A stretch of DNA of 64,000 nucleotides. Origin: Kofleriaceae bacterium (lineage in GTDB: Bacteria; Myxococcota_A; Polyangia; Haliangiales; Haliangiaceae). This document shows positions 1 through 13,521 of this stretch, piece after piece. The notes beneath the pieces were generated by a model. That model did no database searches. It saw only the letters and a list, made by a program, of their open reading frames with translations, and had not been told where the DNA came from. Location: positions 1-64,000 of the forward strand of contig JAGPCY010000023.1 in assembly GCA_018057825.1 (NCBI GenBank), read 5' to 3'. The first letter of the stretch is position 1. Each line of letters starts with the position of its first letter. Both the position numbers and the translations under genes were made by a program.

Positions 1-150
1 GACTCGGGCTGGGTCTCGGGTTGGGGTTGGGGATCGGGGGTTGGGGGGGGGGTCGGGCTGGGGTTGGGGATGGGGGATGGGGATCGGGACCGGGGATCGG
101 GATCGGGATGGGGAGGGGGGTGGGGGGCGGGGGCGGGGCGGGTTCGCGGA
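1..150. repeat. G-rich low-complexity array
   Basis: The left edge of the window is almost pure G with GGGATC, GGGTTG and GGGACC hexamers repeated imperfectly. It resembles the hexamer arrays further along the window but is less regular. Short glycine-rich ORFs across it are artefacts of composition. It ends about 85 bases before the first gene. A TAGAGT hexamer at 180-185 could be the -10 element for that gene, but I see no convincing -35. Confidence 0.7.
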
Positions 151-237
151 GGGGGGCTCGATTCCGACGCGGGGCGGGTGTAGAGTGGAGGTGTGGGACC
201 GTCGTCCTCGCGAGGACGAGTTAGGAGTCGCGCGCTC

Positions 238-2808
238 ATGCTCCGTCACACCCTCCGCGCAGTCCTCATCGGCGCCTGTCTCGGCGGCGCCCTCGTCGCC
301 GTACCTGGCGCGATCGCTCCGGCCTGGGGTCAGGCCGAAGACGATCTGCGCGAGGGCGACAAGCACTTCGAGGACGGCGATTTCCGTCGGGCGGCCAACG
401 CCTACGACGCCGCGATCCGCAAGTACCCAGCCCAGGTCCCGGCCGAGGCCTACGGCAAACGGGCGGCGATCTACATCATCCTCAAGGACTTCGAGGGTGG
501 CTTGGGCTTCCTCCGCAAGGTCGCCAAGGCCCAGCACCCGGAGGCCCCCGAGGTCCTCGAGCAGGAAGCGCTGATCCTGTGGCAGCTCGGCCAGAAGGCC
601 GACGCCGTCGGGCTGGCCGAGCGGGTCGTGGTCCGCAAGCCCAAGTCGTTCCTCAACCAGAACCTGATCGGCGAGTTCTACGCCAACCGCGATCCCGACA
701 AGACCATCCGCGCCTACGAGGCCTACCTCGCGGCCCGGCCGTCGGAGCTCGAGAGCAACGACGTGCTGCCGCGGATCCGGCTGGGCTTCGCGTACCTCGG
801 GCGCGCCCGGGCGGCGCTGCGCGACGGCAAGACCAAGGACGCCGCCGGCGACTACGACAAGGCGGTCACCCAGCTCGAGACGGTGCAGCGCAAGTTCGGC
901 AAGCGGGCCAACGCCGCGGTCAACGCCGACAACGGGCTGTGCGCCGGCTACACCGGCCAAGGGCAGTTCGATCGCGCGATCGCGGTGTGCGAGCGCGTCG
1001 TCGGCGATCCGCGCCGCGTCGACGCCAACGGTTCGGTGTGGTTCAACCTCGGCGTCGCCTACCTGGCCAAGAAGCAGCCGACCCGCGCCCGCGCCGCCGC
1101 CACCGAGTTCCTCAAGCTGAAGAAGAACGAGGCCCGCGGCTTCATCCTCACCGGCGACGCCTACTTCCAGGAGAAGGACTGGGCCGGCGCCCTCGACAAC
1201 TACCTCCGGGCCGAGAAGCTCCTGCGCGCCGGCCAGCAGCGCGAGCAGGCCAGCCTGTCGATCCAGCTCGGCAAGACCTACCGCCGCTTGCCGTTCTCCG
1301 GCACCGGCGTCAACCCCAACCTGGCGCTGGCGATCGACAAGCTCCAGGCCGGCATCGCGTCGAACCCCGGCAGCTACGAGCTGGCCACCGAGCTGGGCGG
1401 CGCGTACTTGGCGGCCCGGCAAGACGACAAGGCCCTCGCCACCGTCGACCGGCTGATCGGCGGCAAGGACTTCGGCGCCGCCCCGGTCGACGACCGCGTC
1501 GGCCTGACCCTGGTGTCGGGCAAGGCCCAGTACAACCTGGGCAAGCTGGCGGTGGCCCGCCAGCGCTTCGAGGCCGCGGCCCAGCTCCGGCCCAAGGACA
1601 CCCAGATCCAGCGGGTCTTGATCGAGACCATCAACGCTCAGGCCTGGGCCGCCTACGGCAAGGACGAGCGCGCCGCCCAGGCCTTCCTCGACGAGGCCGC
1701 CGCCCTCGAGCCGCGCTCGCCGATGACCGCGCTCAACCAGGCGGTCCTGTCGATCGAGCGCGGCGACTGCGACGGCGCCCAGCGCCACCTGGCCAAGCTC
1801 GAGGGCAATCGCCGCGGCTACGCCATGGGCTACGAGCGCCTGCTGGCGCGTTCGTACCTGTGCGCGCGCAAGCCCGATCGCGCCAAGGCCGCCGAGCACT
1901 TCGCCGCCGCCGAGGTCGAGGCCAAGAAGAACCAGGCCAACCTGGTGGTCGCCGAGATCTACACCGAGTGGGCGCCGCTCATCGTCGACACCAACCTCGA
2001 CGACGCGGTCGAGAAGCTGACCGTCGCGGTGCAGTTCTCGGCCCAGGTCCCCGAGGTCGCGAGCGCCGCCAAGCGCAACCTGGCGCTGGCGCTGTTCCGC
2101 CGCGGCTGGCGGTCGATCAAGGCCGGCAAGGCCGCCGAGGCGGTCGCCGACTTCGAGCGCGCGACCCGCGAACCGGCGCTCCTGCGCGGCACCGAGCCGT
2201 CCGCCTTCGCGTTCTCCCACGCCATCGCGCTCCTCGAGAACGGCGACAACACCGCGGCGGCGGCGGCGTTCAAGGACCTGGCCGGCAAGGGCAACCAGGG
2301 GGCCTACCTGCGGGCGCCGTACAATAAGGTCGGCTCGCAGTTCTTCGCCGCCTACGCCGACTACCGCACCAACAACCCGGCGGCCCGACAGAAGGCCGCC
2401 AACGCCTTCACCGAGCTGCAGACCGGCGCCACCGGGGCCTTCGCCGCCAAGGTGCGGAGCCTGATCGCGTCGTCGTGGGAGTACGTCGCCTTCGATCACT
2501 GGAAGGCCGGCCGCACCGGGCCCGCCGACAAGGCGCTGCAGAGCGCGCTCAAGTTCGCCGACGATGACATCCGTCGCCGCGCGACGCTCAACCGCGCGGT
2601 CCTCGCCCTGGGCAAGGATCAGCTCCGGGTGCTCGAGGAGCTCGGCGGTCAACCGCCCGAGGCCCTGGTCAACCTGGGCATCGTCTACGAGCAGGCCGGT
2701 CGGCCCAAGGACGCCTACGAGGCCTGGGTCAAGGCCAAGGCGCGCGGCGTCGCGACCCGCGATCTGCAGAAGTGGATCGACGCCAAGAAGCGGATCTACG
2801 GGTTCTAG
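238..2808 (+). CDS. Secreted TPR-repeat protein
   Basis: This 856-residue protein begins with a signal peptide (basic MLRHTLR, hydrophobic stretch, probable cleavage after AWGQA). The rest is almost entirely helical tetratricopeptide repeats with the usual small-residue pattern and DYDKAV / AEHFAAAE-like helices. TPR proteins act as protein-binding scaffolds; no partner is identifiable. I chose the ATG at 238 because an AGGAG lies 10 bases upstream and the signal peptide follows directly; an in-frame start at 193 would add a charged leader. It is the first gene of a forward group that continues with a PhnD-like binding protein 26 bases downstream, then a STAS-like protein, a histidine kinase and a response regulator. 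This suggests an envelope sensing system. Confidence 0.85.
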   Translation: MLRHTLRAVLIGACLGGALVAVPGAIAPAWGQAEDDLREGDKHFEDGDFRRAANAYDAAIRKYPAQVPAEAYGKRAAIYIILKDFEGGLGFLRKVAKAQHPEAPEVLEQEALILWQLGQKADAVGLAERVVVRKPKSFLNQNLIGEFYANRDPDKTIRAYEAYLAARPSELESNDVLPRIRLGFAYLGRARAALRDGKTKDAAGDYDKAVTQLETVQRKFGKRANAAVNADNGLCAGYTGQGQFDRAIAVCERVVGDPRRVDANGSVWFNLGVAYLAKKQPTRARAAATEFLKLKKNEARGFILTGDAYFQEKDWAGALDNYLRAEKLLRAGQQREQASLSIQLGKTYRRLPFSGTGVNPNLALAIDKLQAGIASNPGSYELATELGGAYLAARQDDKALATVDRLIGGKDFGAAPVDDRVGLTLVSGKAQYNLGKLAVARQRFEAAAQLRPKDTQIQRVLIETINAQAWAAYGKDERAAQAFLDEAAALEPRSPMTALNQAVLSIERGDCDGAQRHLAKLEGNRRGYAMGYERLLARSYLCARKPDRAKAAEHFAAAEVEAKKNQANLVVAEIYTEWAPLIVDTNLDDAVEKLTVAVQFSAQVPEVASAAKRNLALALFRRGWRSIKAGKAAEAVADFERATREPALLRGTEPSAFAFSHAIALLENGDNTAAAAAFKDLAGKGNQGAYLRAPYNKVGSQFFAAYADYRTNNPAARQKAANAFTELQTGATGAFAAKVRSLIASSWEYVAFDHWKAGRTGPADKALQSALKFADDDIRRRATLNRAVLALGKDQLRVLEELGGQPPEALVNLGIVYEQAGRPKDAYEAWVKAKARGVATRDLQKWIDAKKRIYGF

Positions 2809-2834
2809 GCCTCGCCGCCCGCGCTGGAGCCATC

Positions 2835-3761
2835 ATGAACAAGCTCACCGCCATCGTCCCCGCCATCGCGCTCGCCGCGGTCGGCGCCGCGCTCTACGTC
2901 CTGCCCGGCGACGCTCAGCCGGCGGCGCCGACCAAGCTGACGATCGGCATCTACGCGCCGTCGGTGGAGTTCGGCACCGCCCAGGTCCGCCTGCAGTACG
3001 CCCAGGCCCTGGCCAAGGCGATCCAGACCCAGACCGGCATCGACACCGAGGCCAAGTCGTTCGCGCAGTTCGCCCAGCTCAAGGGCAGCGGCGTCGACTT
3101 CGCGGTGGTCGATGGCCTGTGCTACGCGACCAACCTCGGCTGGCCGCTGCTCGCGACCGCCCAGGTCGGCGGCGGCACGACCCGCGGCTGGGCGCTCTAC
3201 GCCGACGGCTTGACCGACATGCAGGCGCTCCGCGGCAAGAAGCTGGCCTACATCCAGACCGGCTGCAACGACAACGGCTTCATCGACAACGCGATGCTCG
3301 ACTCCGAGGCCGACCCCGGGTTCTTCGCCGGGCGGGTCGGCAAGCCCGACCTGACCGCGGCGGTGGCCGAGGTCGCGTCGTACAAGGGCGCGGCCGCGGT
3401 GTTCGCGCCGGTCGGGAGCCAGAAGTCCCTGACCAAGGTGTTCGACACCGGCGCGGTGCCCAACCCCGGCTTCGTCCAGCTCAACAGCAAGCTGCCGAGC
3501 GCGACCGTCGACAAGGTCGCGGCCGCGGTGGTCGGCTTCGGCGGCGGCGGCGCGATCGGCGGCTGGACCGGGCCGCAGAAGGGCCTGTACCAGGGCCTAG
3601 CCGGGGCCATGGGCCGCTCGGTCAAGCGCGGCGTGTTCGCCAGCCCCGAGCCGGTCCGCCCCGACTCCAAGGACGTGCTGATCGAGCCGACCACGCTCGG
3701 CGACACCGCGACCACCTCCGTCCGCCAGCACTTCGAGCGGCCCCCGGAGCGGATGGAATGA
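2835..3761 (+). CDS. PhnD-like periplasmic substrate-binding protein
   Basis: This 308-residue protein has an N-terminal signal sequence ([17 protein letters not shown]...) followed by a fold of the phosphate/phosphonate-binding PhnD type: a first beta strand KLTIGIYAP, an early [19 protein letters not shown] segment and a hinge with [14 protein letters not shown]. It probably binds a small anionic ligand in the periplasm. There is no ABC permease or ATPase beside it, so it may feed a sensor rather than a transporter. The start at 2835 is supported by TGGAG six bases upstream. Its stop overlaps the next start (ATGA), so the two genes are translationally coupled. The C-terminal tail after about residue 250 is unusual for the family. 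The ligand is unknown. Confidence 0.72.
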   Translation: MNKLTAIVPAIALAAVGAALYVLPGDAQPAAPTKLTIGIYAPSVEFGTAQVRLQYAQALAKAIQTQTGIDTEAKSFAQFAQLKGSGVDFAVVDGLCYATNLGWPLLATAQVGGGTTRGWALYADGLTDMQALRGKKLAYIQTGCNDNGFIDNAMLDSEADPGFFAGRVGKPDLTAAVAEVASYKGAAAVFAPVGSQKSLTKVFDTGAVPNPGFVQLNSKLPSATVDKVAAAVVGFGGGGAIGGWTGPQKGLYQGLAGAMGRSVKRGVFASPEPVRPDSKDVLIEPTTLGDTATTSVRQHFERPPERME

Positions 3762-4267
3762 TGATGCCCGCGATCGAGCCCACCGACGGCGCGCCGCTGG
3801 CCTGGCGGATCCGCGAGCGTCCGGGCATGACCACCGTGGAGTTCGTCGGTGAGATCGACGAGAACGCCGACTTCTCGGACCTGCGCCGGCGCCTGCGCGG
3901 CCCGGTGGCGTTCCAGCTCGGCGAGGTCCGTCGGATCAATAGCTGCGGCGTCCGCGAGTGGGTCAACTTCGTCCGCGATCTGCCCAACGTCACCGAGCTG
4001 GCCTTCTCGCACTGCTCGCCCGCGATCGTCACCCAGCTCAACATGATCTACAACTTCCGCGGTCGGGCCAAGATCCGATCGTTTTACGCGCCCTACGTCT
4101 GTGAGGCCTGCGGCCGCGAGGCCGAGCAGCTCATCGACGTGCCGACCCAGGCGCCGGGCCGCGGCGAGCGCCTGGCGCTGCCGAGCTTCGCCTGCCCCGA
4201 CTGCCAGGCGCCGATGGAGTTCGACGACCTGCCCGAACGCTACCTGTCGTTTCTCGCCGAGGCCTAG
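3758..4267 (+). CDS. STAS-like protein with zinc-ribbon tail
   Basis: This 169-residue protein has an N-terminal half that resembles a STAS (anti-sigma-antagonist-like) domain: [16 protein letters not shown], then a [18 protein letters not shown] strand-helix where the phosphorylatable serine of the family would sit. The C-terminal half carries two CxxC pairs (CEACG near residue 112 and CPDCQ near 147), which probably bind zinc. It is translationally coupled to the PhnD-like gene and is followed after 56 bases by a histidine kinase. A role as a partner-switching or localisation module in that signalling group is inferred. Three consecutive ATG codons (3758, 3761, 3764) are possible starts. 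Confidence 0.75.
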   Translation: MMMPAIEPTDGAPLAWRIRERPGMTTVEFVGEIDENADFSDLRRRLRGPVAFQLGEVRRINSCGVREWVNFVRDLPNVTELAFSHCSPAIVTQLNMIYNFRGRAKIRSFYAPYVCEACGREAEQLIDVPTQAPGRGERLALPSFACPDCQAPMEFDDLPERYLSFLAEA

Positions 4268-4323
4268 CCCGAACCCTCCGGTGCGGGCCGGTCCCGCGCG
4301 CCGGCCCACAAGCGAAGTACCCC

Positions 4324-5609
<1,286 letters not shown>

Positions 5610-5610
<1 letters not shown>

Positions 5611-5978
5611 TGGGCCGGCGACGGGTCCTGGTGGTCGACGACGAGCCCTACAACTGCGAGCTGGTGAAGCGGATCCTGCGCGGCTGCGCCGAGGTGGTGT
5701 CCGCGGCCACGGTCGCCGAGGCCTTGGCGATGGCGGCGACCGCGCGCTTCGACGCGGTCATCACCGATCGCCGGCTAGTCGGCGGCGATGGCCTGGCCCT
5801 GGCGACCGAGCTCAAGGCGGCGCACCCGGCGCTGCGGATCGCGCTCATCACCGGGTGGCTCGACGACCCGGCGATCGAGGCCGGGCGAAGGGCGGGCGCG
5901 GTGGAGGTCGTGTTCGGCAAGCCGTTTGTGCCGGCGAGCCTGCGGGAGTGGATCGAGGGGGGCGAGGGGGGAGGCTAG
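5610..5978 (+). CDS. Single-domain response regulator
   Basis: A 122-residue receiver domain with no output domain. It has the acidic pair VVDDEP near the N terminus, the phosphoacceptor Asp53 in VITDRRL, the conserved Thr in ALITGW and the Lys in FGKPF. It starts at a GTG that overlaps the TAG of the histidine kinase gene (G of TAG is G of GTG), so coupling is tight and it is almost surely phosphorylated by that kinase. Without an output domain it should act by protein contact or as a phosphate shuttle. The gene ends directly at a hexamer array. Confidence 0.92.
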
Positions 5979-5979
5979 G

Positions 5980-6246
5980 GACCGAGGCGGAGACCGAGAC
6001 CGAGACCGAGGCCGAGACCGAGGCCGAGGCGGAGGCGGAGACCGAGGCCGAGACCGAGACCGAGACCGAGGCCGAGACCGAGTCCGAGACCGAGGCCTGA
6101 CCCCGATCCCGATCCCGATCCCGATCCCGATCCCGATCCCGATCCCGAACCCGAGACCGAGTCCGAGACCGAGTCCGAGTCCGAGTCCGAGTCCGAGACC
6201 GAGACCGAGACCGAGGCGGAGGCCGAGTCCGAGGCCGAGTCCGAGG
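5980..6246. repeat. Hexamer array 1 (GAGACC/GAGGCC/GAGTCC and GATCCC)
   Basis: About 265 bases of tandem hexamers fill the gap between two convergent genes. The unit is GAGNCC with A, G or T at the variable position. In the middle (about 6098-6150) it switches to GATCCC and then back. No stop-free ORF across it shows anything but dipeptide repeats. The array abuts the stop codons of both flanking genes. Confidence 0.95.
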
Positions 6247-7337
6247 CTAGGGCGCGGGGGTGGGTGCGGGGAGCGGCGGCAGCCAGACCGCTGGACCGTC
6301 GACGACCTTCTCGAGCACCGCGGGGCGCTCGGTGAACGCGCCGGCCAGCTTGCCGCGGTACAAGGACAGCGGCCCGGTCGGCAGCGCGACCACCTCGTCG
6401 TCGTCGACCTCCTCCTCGCCGCCGTCGGCGACCTCGCCCTCGGGTGGCGGAGGCGCGCTCTCGGGGGTCGGCGCGCCGTCGCGTGGACCGAGCATGAGGA
6501 CCCACGCGCCGTCGGGCGCCAGGCCGACCGCGGTGAAGCCCTTCCAGCACTTGTACTCACCGCCGACCGCGCGCACGACGCAGGCCTTGCCGCCGTCCTG
6601 GACCAGGAGCCAGCGGCCGTCCCACGACCAGTCGAGCGCGACGCCGTCGCGGATGAGCCGGCGCTGCGCGGCGGTGCCGTCGAGGGCAAAGCTCATGAGC
6701 TGATCGCGCGGCTCGGTGGCGCGCGGCATCCCGGCCGGCGGCGCGCGGTAGATCCCGACCGCGCGCGTGCCGTCGGGCGAGACCACCAGGCCGCGGCTGG
6801 GCGCGGTCGGGGCCACGACCTTGGCCTGGGTGCGATCGGTGATCGGGGCGGCGTGGATCGCGCCGTCGGCGATCCAGACCAGGCTGCGCGCGCCGGCGCG
6901 CTCGGCCAGCGCGGTGGTGCCGGGCAGCGGCCGGCGGAAGGTCTTGCCGTCGTCGAGGCGGACCAGGAGCGCCTGGCCGTCGGTCCCGGCGCACACGACG
7001 CAGTCGCCGCCGGGCGACAGCCGGGCCGGGCCGGCGCCACACGGCAGCGGCTTGAGGGTGGTGGCGGTGCCGTCGGTCGGCACCGGCGCCCACAGCCAGG
7101 CGCCGGCGACCTCGACCAGGAGCTTGTCACCGGCGGCGTCGGTGCGGAGGACCCGGACCTGTGACGCCGGGGCCGGCAGCTTGGCCAGCTCGATCGCCGG
7201 GCCCTTGCCGCGACCGTCGGTGAGCCACAGCGCGTCGCCGCGGGCGAAGACCACGCGCCCGAGCGGCTCGGGGCCAGCGGCGCGGGCTGGGGCCAGGGCC
7301 GCGGCGAGCGCGACCACCCCGAGCGCGCGCGCGACGC

Positions 7338-7341
<4 letters not shown>
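6247..7341 (-). CDS. Exported beta-propeller-like protein
   Basis: This 364-residue protein has a signal peptide (MSVARALGVVALAAALAPARA) and then repeated short blocks such as RLSPGGDC, VVSPDGTRAVG, DWSWDGRWLLVQ and LAPDGAWVL. These are typical of TolB/WD40-like propeller blades. An acidic linker (GEEEVDDDE) near residue 310 precedes a short proline-rich tail. It is the last gene of a four-gene reverse operon and overlaps the preceding stop by four bases. No enzymatic motif is seen; a role in envelope organisation with the VWA and DUF4159 proteins is a guess from context. Confidence 0.7.
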
Positions 7342-8534
<1,193 letters not shown>

Positions 8535-8545
8535 GTGCAGGCGGT

Positions 8546-11032
8546 TTACAGGTATCCGCCGCGTTGGCGCAAGAGCCACTCGGCGGCCAGCAGGCCGAGG
8601 ACCAAGAGGATGAGGAGCGGCCGGCTCCACAGCTCGACGTCGGTCCGCTGATCGACCCGGACCACCCGCGGCAGGTCGAAGGCCAGATCGACCGGCAGGC
8701 GATCGACCGGGCCCAGGGCCTTGCCGTCGGTGGCCGCCGCGATCCGGGCCAGGGTCGCCGGCACCCCGGCGGGCTCGTCGAGCTCGAGGGAGGAGTCGCG
8801 GACCAGGAAGATGTCGGTGGCGGTGACCGCGCGGCCGCCGACCTCGGCCTCGGCCGAGACCCGGTAGGCCCCCGGCTCCAGGCCGGTCAGGTCGACGCTG
8901 CCGACGCCGTCGTCACCGACCACCACGGTCGCCTCGCCGACCGGGACCGCGGTCCGCGGATCGGCGCCGCGCCGCCAGCGCACGACGACCTTGCCCTTGG
9001 CCAGCGGCAGGTAGTCGCGGCCGAGCAGGCGCGCGGTCAGGCGCACGGTGGCGCCCGGCGGGTACTCGACCGCGTCGCTGTCGACGTGGAGGTTGCGCAG
9101 ATCGGGATCCTGGATGAGCCAGCGGACCGCGTTCTCCCACAGCTTGGTGTAGGCCCGGCCGTCGTCGCCGGGGCGGCTGGCGGCGACGAAGCCGTAGCGC
9201 CACAGGCTGTCGGTGGTGATCGCCAGGGTCCGGCCGGCGCCGTGATCGCCGGCGACGATCACCGGCATCGGCGCGCCGCGGCCGGTGCGCAGCCGCGGGT
9301 GGACCGCCAGCACGGTGGCGTCGGGCTTGGCCGCCGCCACCCGGTTGACGCCCTCGAGCTCGGGCAGCGCCGCCCAGGTCGTCAGGTTGTCGGGGACGGC
9401 GTAGCGCAGCGCGGTCACCGGGTGGGTCTTGCCGGCCTCGGTCAGGGCCGGCCGGAACCGGCTGACGTCGGCCAGGTCGGCGACCGTCGGCGGCAACAGC
9501 TCGACCGGCAGGGCCGAGGCCACCGGCGTGCCGTGGTAGCCGCCGGCGGTGAACGACAGGTCGCCGCCCAGCATCGCCAGGCCGCCGCCGCCGGCGACGT
9601 AGCTCTCGATGTTGTCGAGGTAGTCGCCGATGCCGTAGGGCAGGAACTCGAAGTTCTGCATGACGATCACGTCGAACGACGGCAACTGCTCCTCGAACAG
9701 CTCGCGGGTCGGGAACGGGATGAGCGACATCTCGTCGTTGGGCACCAGCGCGATGTCGTCCTGGGTCCGCAGGATGAAGAACGAGATCAGATCGACGTTG
9801 GGGTTCTCCTCGAGCATCGCCCGCAGCGCGCGGACGTCGTAGGACGGCGCGCCCGCCACCTGCAGGACCCGGATCTTGTCGCGGATGACCCGCACCACGA
9901 AGGCGCGGCGGTTGTTGGCCTCGACCGCCTCGTCGGGCTGGACCGGGATCGCGATCTCGTACAGGTAGCGGCCGACCCGGGGCGGCGTGACCTCGAAGGA
10001 CACCGTGGCGGTGCCGTCGGCCGGCACGTCGATCCACTTCTGCCGCTCGACTTGACCGTCGGCGGCCAGGGACACCAGCACCCGCTGCGCCGGATAGCCG
10101 GTGGCGCGGATCGTGGCCTCGAGGCGGACCACGGTGCGCACGAACGCGAACTCATCGGCGGCGACCCGCGCCACCGCGAGATCGCGGACGCCCGGTCGCG
10201 CGGTCCACACGGTGTGGACCCGGGTGTCGAGGGAGCGGAGGAAGTCGCGGGCGGCGCCGTCGCCGTCGCGGGTCAGATCGCCGGTGACCGCGCCGTCGGA
10301 CAGGAGCACGACGCCCGCGAGGTCGCGGCCGTCGTAGCGCGCCCGCACCTGCTCGAGGGCCTTGCGGATGAGCGTCGCGTCGCCGGTGGCCGGGGTGCGC
10401 GCGACCCGATCGAGGGAGCTGGCCGCCAGCACGTCGGAGAACGTGTAGACGTCGAGCTGATGGCGCTCGCGCCAGCTCGCCAAGGTCTCGGCCGAGGCGT
10501 CGAGCAGGGCGCGGACCCGCTCGGTGCGGGTCGGTCCGTCGGGGCGATCGCGCAGCGCCATCGACCGCGAGTCGTCGATCACCAGCGCCACCCGGTTGGG
10601 TTCGCGCGCGACCTGGCGCAGCTCGATCGCCGGCTCGAGGAAGACCACCAGGGCCGCGACCGCGGCGCCGGCGCGCAGCGACACCAGGGCCGCCCGCCGC
10701 AGCGGCGCGGCGCCCCGGCTGGCGCGCCAACCGAGGAGCGCGATCGCGATCACCGTCAGGCCCCCGAGGGCCAGGCCCGGTCGGCGCCACGGCGCCAGCA
10801 GCACCCAGCGGTGCTCGTTGAAGTCGGCGGCCCGCGGCGCCGACCACCGGACCGCGGCCGCGACCAGCCCCTCGGCGGCGAGGAGGCCGAGGGCGGCGAA
10901 CAGCGCGCACCACGCCAAGGTCCGCACCCGCGGCCACGGTCGACCGGCCAGGGCCAGGCCGACCGCGACGGCCGCCACCGCCAGGCCGATCACCACGGCG
11001 CGCGCCGCCGGATCGAACAGCGCGATCGTCAC
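8546..11032 (-). CDS. VWA / glutamine-amidotransferase-like membrane protein
   Basis: An 828-residue inner-membrane protein. Several N-terminal helices (about 8-110) are followed by a von Willebrand A domain whose metal site is present as DDSRS (VALVIDDSRSM), then a class-I amidotransferase-like domain (IESYVAGGGGLAMLGG) and a last helix near the C terminus (LLILLVLGLLAAEWLL). This architecture is common next to DUF4159 and BatA-type genes in Gram-negative bacteria and is thought to work in the envelope. The GTG start at 11032 overlaps the TGA of the DUF4159 gene. No MoxR or BatA gene lies in the window, which is unusual for such loci. Confidence 0.8.
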   Translation of the reverse strand: MTIALFDPAARAVVIGLAVAAVAVGLALAGRPWPRVRTLAWCALFAALGLLAAEGLVAAAVRWSAPRAADFNEHRWVLLAPWRRPGLALGGLTVIAIALLGWRASRGAAPLRRAALVSLRAGAAVAALVVFLEPAIELRQVAREPNRVALVIDDSRSMALRDRPDGPTRTERVRALLDASAETLASWRERHQLDVYTFSDVLAASSLDRVARTPATGDATLIRKALEQVRARYDGRDLAGVVLLSDGAVTGDLTRDGDGAARDFLRSLDTRVHTVWTARPGVRDLAVARVAADEFAFVRTVVRLEATIRATGYPAQRVLVSLAADGQVERQKWIDVPADGTATVSFEVTPPRVGRYLYEIAIPVQPDEAVEANNRRAFVVRVIRDKIRVLQVAGAPSYDVRALRAMLEENPNVDLISFFILRTQDDIALVPNDEMSLIPFPTRELFEEQLPSFDVIVMQNFEFLPYGIGDYLDNIESYVAGGGGLAMLGGDLSFTAGGYHGTPVASALPVELLPPTVADLADVSRFRPALTEAGKTHPVTALRYAVPDNLTTWAALPELEGVNRVAAAKPDATVLAVHPRLRTGRGAPMPVIVAGDHGAGRTLAITTDSLWRYGFVAASRPGDDGRAYTKLWENAVRWLIQDPDLRNLHVDSDAVEYPPGATVRLTARLLGRDYLPLAKGKVVVRWRRGADPRTAVPVGEATVVVGDDGVGSVDLTGLEPGAYRVSAEAEVGGRAVTATDIFLVRDSSLELDEPAGVPATLARIAAATDGKALGPVDRLPVDLAFDLPRVVRVDQRTDVELWSRPLLILLVLGLLAAEWLLRQRGGYL

Positions 11033-11826
11033 GGCTTGGGTGGCGTCTGGGCGCCGTCGTCGGGCCGCCAGCGCCGGCGCCGCATGATGAACGGGACGTG
11101 GACCTGGTCGGTCTTGTAGTCGAGGCAGAGCGCGTACATCACCAGGTTCACGCCCATCCGGTAGGCCAGCTCGCGCTGGCGATCGCCGCCCGGCTCGCAC
11201 GGGAAGTCCCAGTTGCCCAGGTTGTCCTTGGCCCAGGCCCCGCCCAGATCGTTCTGCGCGTAGGCCACGGTCAGCCGACCACCGCGGGTGATGCCCTCGA
11301 GGACCGGCGACAAGGCCAGGCGGCCGAGCGGTCGCTCGAGCAGGTAGAACGACTTGTAGACCACGTGATCGCCGGGCACGACCTCGAGGCCGGGGGCCGG
11401 CGCCGGGTACAGCGCCGCGCACAGCGCGCGCACCGATTTGTCGAAGGCGCCGCCGGTCGTGCCCTCGGCCGAGTCGATGAACAGGAACCCGCCGAAGGTC
11501 AGGAACCGGCGCAGCGACTCGATCGCCGCCGGGCTGGGCACCGCGAACTCGCGATCGCCGGCCAGGTACAGAAACGGCGTCTCGTGCAAGGTCGGGCTGG
11601 TCAGGCTGGTCGCCACCGGGTTGCGATCGGTGTCGATCGAGGTCCGCTTGTCGACCTCGCCGAGCAGGCGCAGGACCGCGCTGGCCCGGGGCGGCGCGGT
11701 CGCGCCGAGGGTGAGCTGGCCGATCCGGAACTTGGCCCCGGGACCGATCGCGCGGGCCCGACGCGGCGCGGCCAGGGCCGCGGCCGCGGTCAGGCCGGCT
11801 CCGAGCAAGCGGCGGCGGGTCAACAC
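11029..11826 (-). CDS. Tat-exported DUF4159 protein
   Basis: A 265-residue protein with a twin-arginine type leader (LTRRRLLGAGLTAAAALAAPRRARA). The mature part matches the DUF4159 family pattern: TPFLYLAGDREF, then LRRFLTFGGFLFIDSAEG, and the C-terminal DLGGAWAKDNLGNWDFP region followed by ELAYRMGVNLVMYAL. Its function is not established. It is the first gene of the reverse operon. The start is GTG 11826 with no Shine-Dalgarno; a TACCCT hexamer lies seven bases upstream, so the transcript is probably leaderless. Confidence 0.82.
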   Translation of the reverse strand: MLTRRRLLGAGLTAAAALAAPRRARAIGPGAKFRIGQLTLGATAPPRASAVLRLLGEVDKRTSIDTDRNPVATSLTSPTLHETPFLYLAGDREFAVPSPAAIESLRRFLTFGGFLFIDSAEGTTGGAFDKSVRALCAALYPAPAPGLEVVPGDHVVYKSFYLLERPLGRLALSPVLEGITRGGRLTVAYAQNDLGGAWAKDNLGNWDFPCEPGGDRQRELAYRMGVNLVMYALCLDYKTDQVHVPFIMRRRRWRPDDGAQTPPKP

Positions 11827-11833
11827 GCTCGGC

Positions 11834-11839
11834 AGGGTA
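11834..11839 (-). promoter_or_regulatory. Putative -10 of a leaderless promoter
   Basis: On the minus strand TACCCT lies seven bases before the GTG at 11826. That spacing would place the transcription start at or next to the start codon. There is no clear -35. Confidence 0.4.
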
Positions 11840-11884
11840 GCAGGTCAGCTCCCGGGTCGCATGCGGGGACCGCGGCGGTCGTGG

Positions 11885-11890
11885 TAGCGT
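11885..11890 (+). promoter_or_regulatory. Putative -10 of a leaderless promoter
   Basis: TAGCGT lies eight bases before the ATG at 11899, and no ribosome binding site is visible. The same hexamer precedes the VOC gene at 34235. There is no clear -35. Confidence 0.4.
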
Positions 11891-11898
11891 CGACGCCG

Positions 11899-12546
11899 AT
11901 GTCAGCCCGCGCGTTGCCTCTCGTGATCGCGGCGGCGGTGGGGCCGGGGGTGGCCTGGGCCGACGGCGCCGACCCCGAGCCGCCAGCCGCGGTCGAGGTC
12001 CGGTCGCACAAGGGCCAGTTCGGCCTGGCGCTGTCGGTGGCCACCGGCGGCCGGGTCATCAAGCCCTACGACGGCGAGTACTGCGGCGACCGCGACGCCA
12101 ACAACAACACCACCGGCAACGCCGCGCTGTGCATCAACCGCATGCCGTTCGTGTTCGACCTGGCGGCCAGCTACGGCGTGACGCCGCGCATCGAGCTCTT
12201 GTTCGAGATCCGGCTCGGGGTCGAGCGCGACTTCGGCGGCTCGGCCAGCGACGGCAGCGGCCCGCGGCTGCGCCACTACGCCCCCGGGGTCCGGTTCTAC
12301 TTCGGCGACCGCGGCCTCATGAAGTTCTTCTCGACCGGGCAGCTCTCGATCGACGCCACCGGCTACACCGATCCGATGGGCGAGGAGCTCGACACCGACG
12401 TGGCGATCCGCAACGCCAACGGATTGCTCCTCGACTTCCACGAGGCCTACGGCGCCTACGCCTACTTCGGCGAGGAGGTGTCGTTCCGCCGGTGGATCGG
12501 CCTGAACGTCGAGTTTGGCGTCGGCTTCCAGGGCCGCTATCCCTGA
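11899..12546 (+). CDS. Small outer-membrane beta-barrel-like protein
   Basis: A 215-residue protein with a signal peptide ending near AWADG. The mature part alternates hydrophobic and polar residues and is rich in Tyr/Phe and Gly (FGLALSVATGG, PGVRFYFGDRGLMKFF, GAYAYFGEEVSF), as expected for an outer-membrane barrel. It is close to the common outer-membrane beta-barrel domain class and ends in Tyr-Pro. It is transcribed away from the DUF4159 operon and is followed after 12 bases by an ABC transporter ATPase gene. A structural or sensing role is possible; no substrate can be named. Confidence 0.65.
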   Translation: MSARALPLVIAAAVGPGVAWADGADPEPPAAVEVRSHKGQFGLALSVATGGRVIKPYDGEYCGDRDANNNTTGNAALCINRMPFVFDLAASYGVTPRIELLFEIRLGVERDFGGSASDGSGPRLRHYAPGVRFYFGDRGLMKFFSTGQLSIDATGYTDPMGEELDTDVAIRNANGLLLDFHEAYGAYAYFGEEVSFRRWIGLNVEFGVGFQGRYP

Positions 12547-12558
12547 GCGGATCGCGCC

Positions 12559-13517
<959 letters not shown>

Positions 13518-13521
<4 letters not shown>
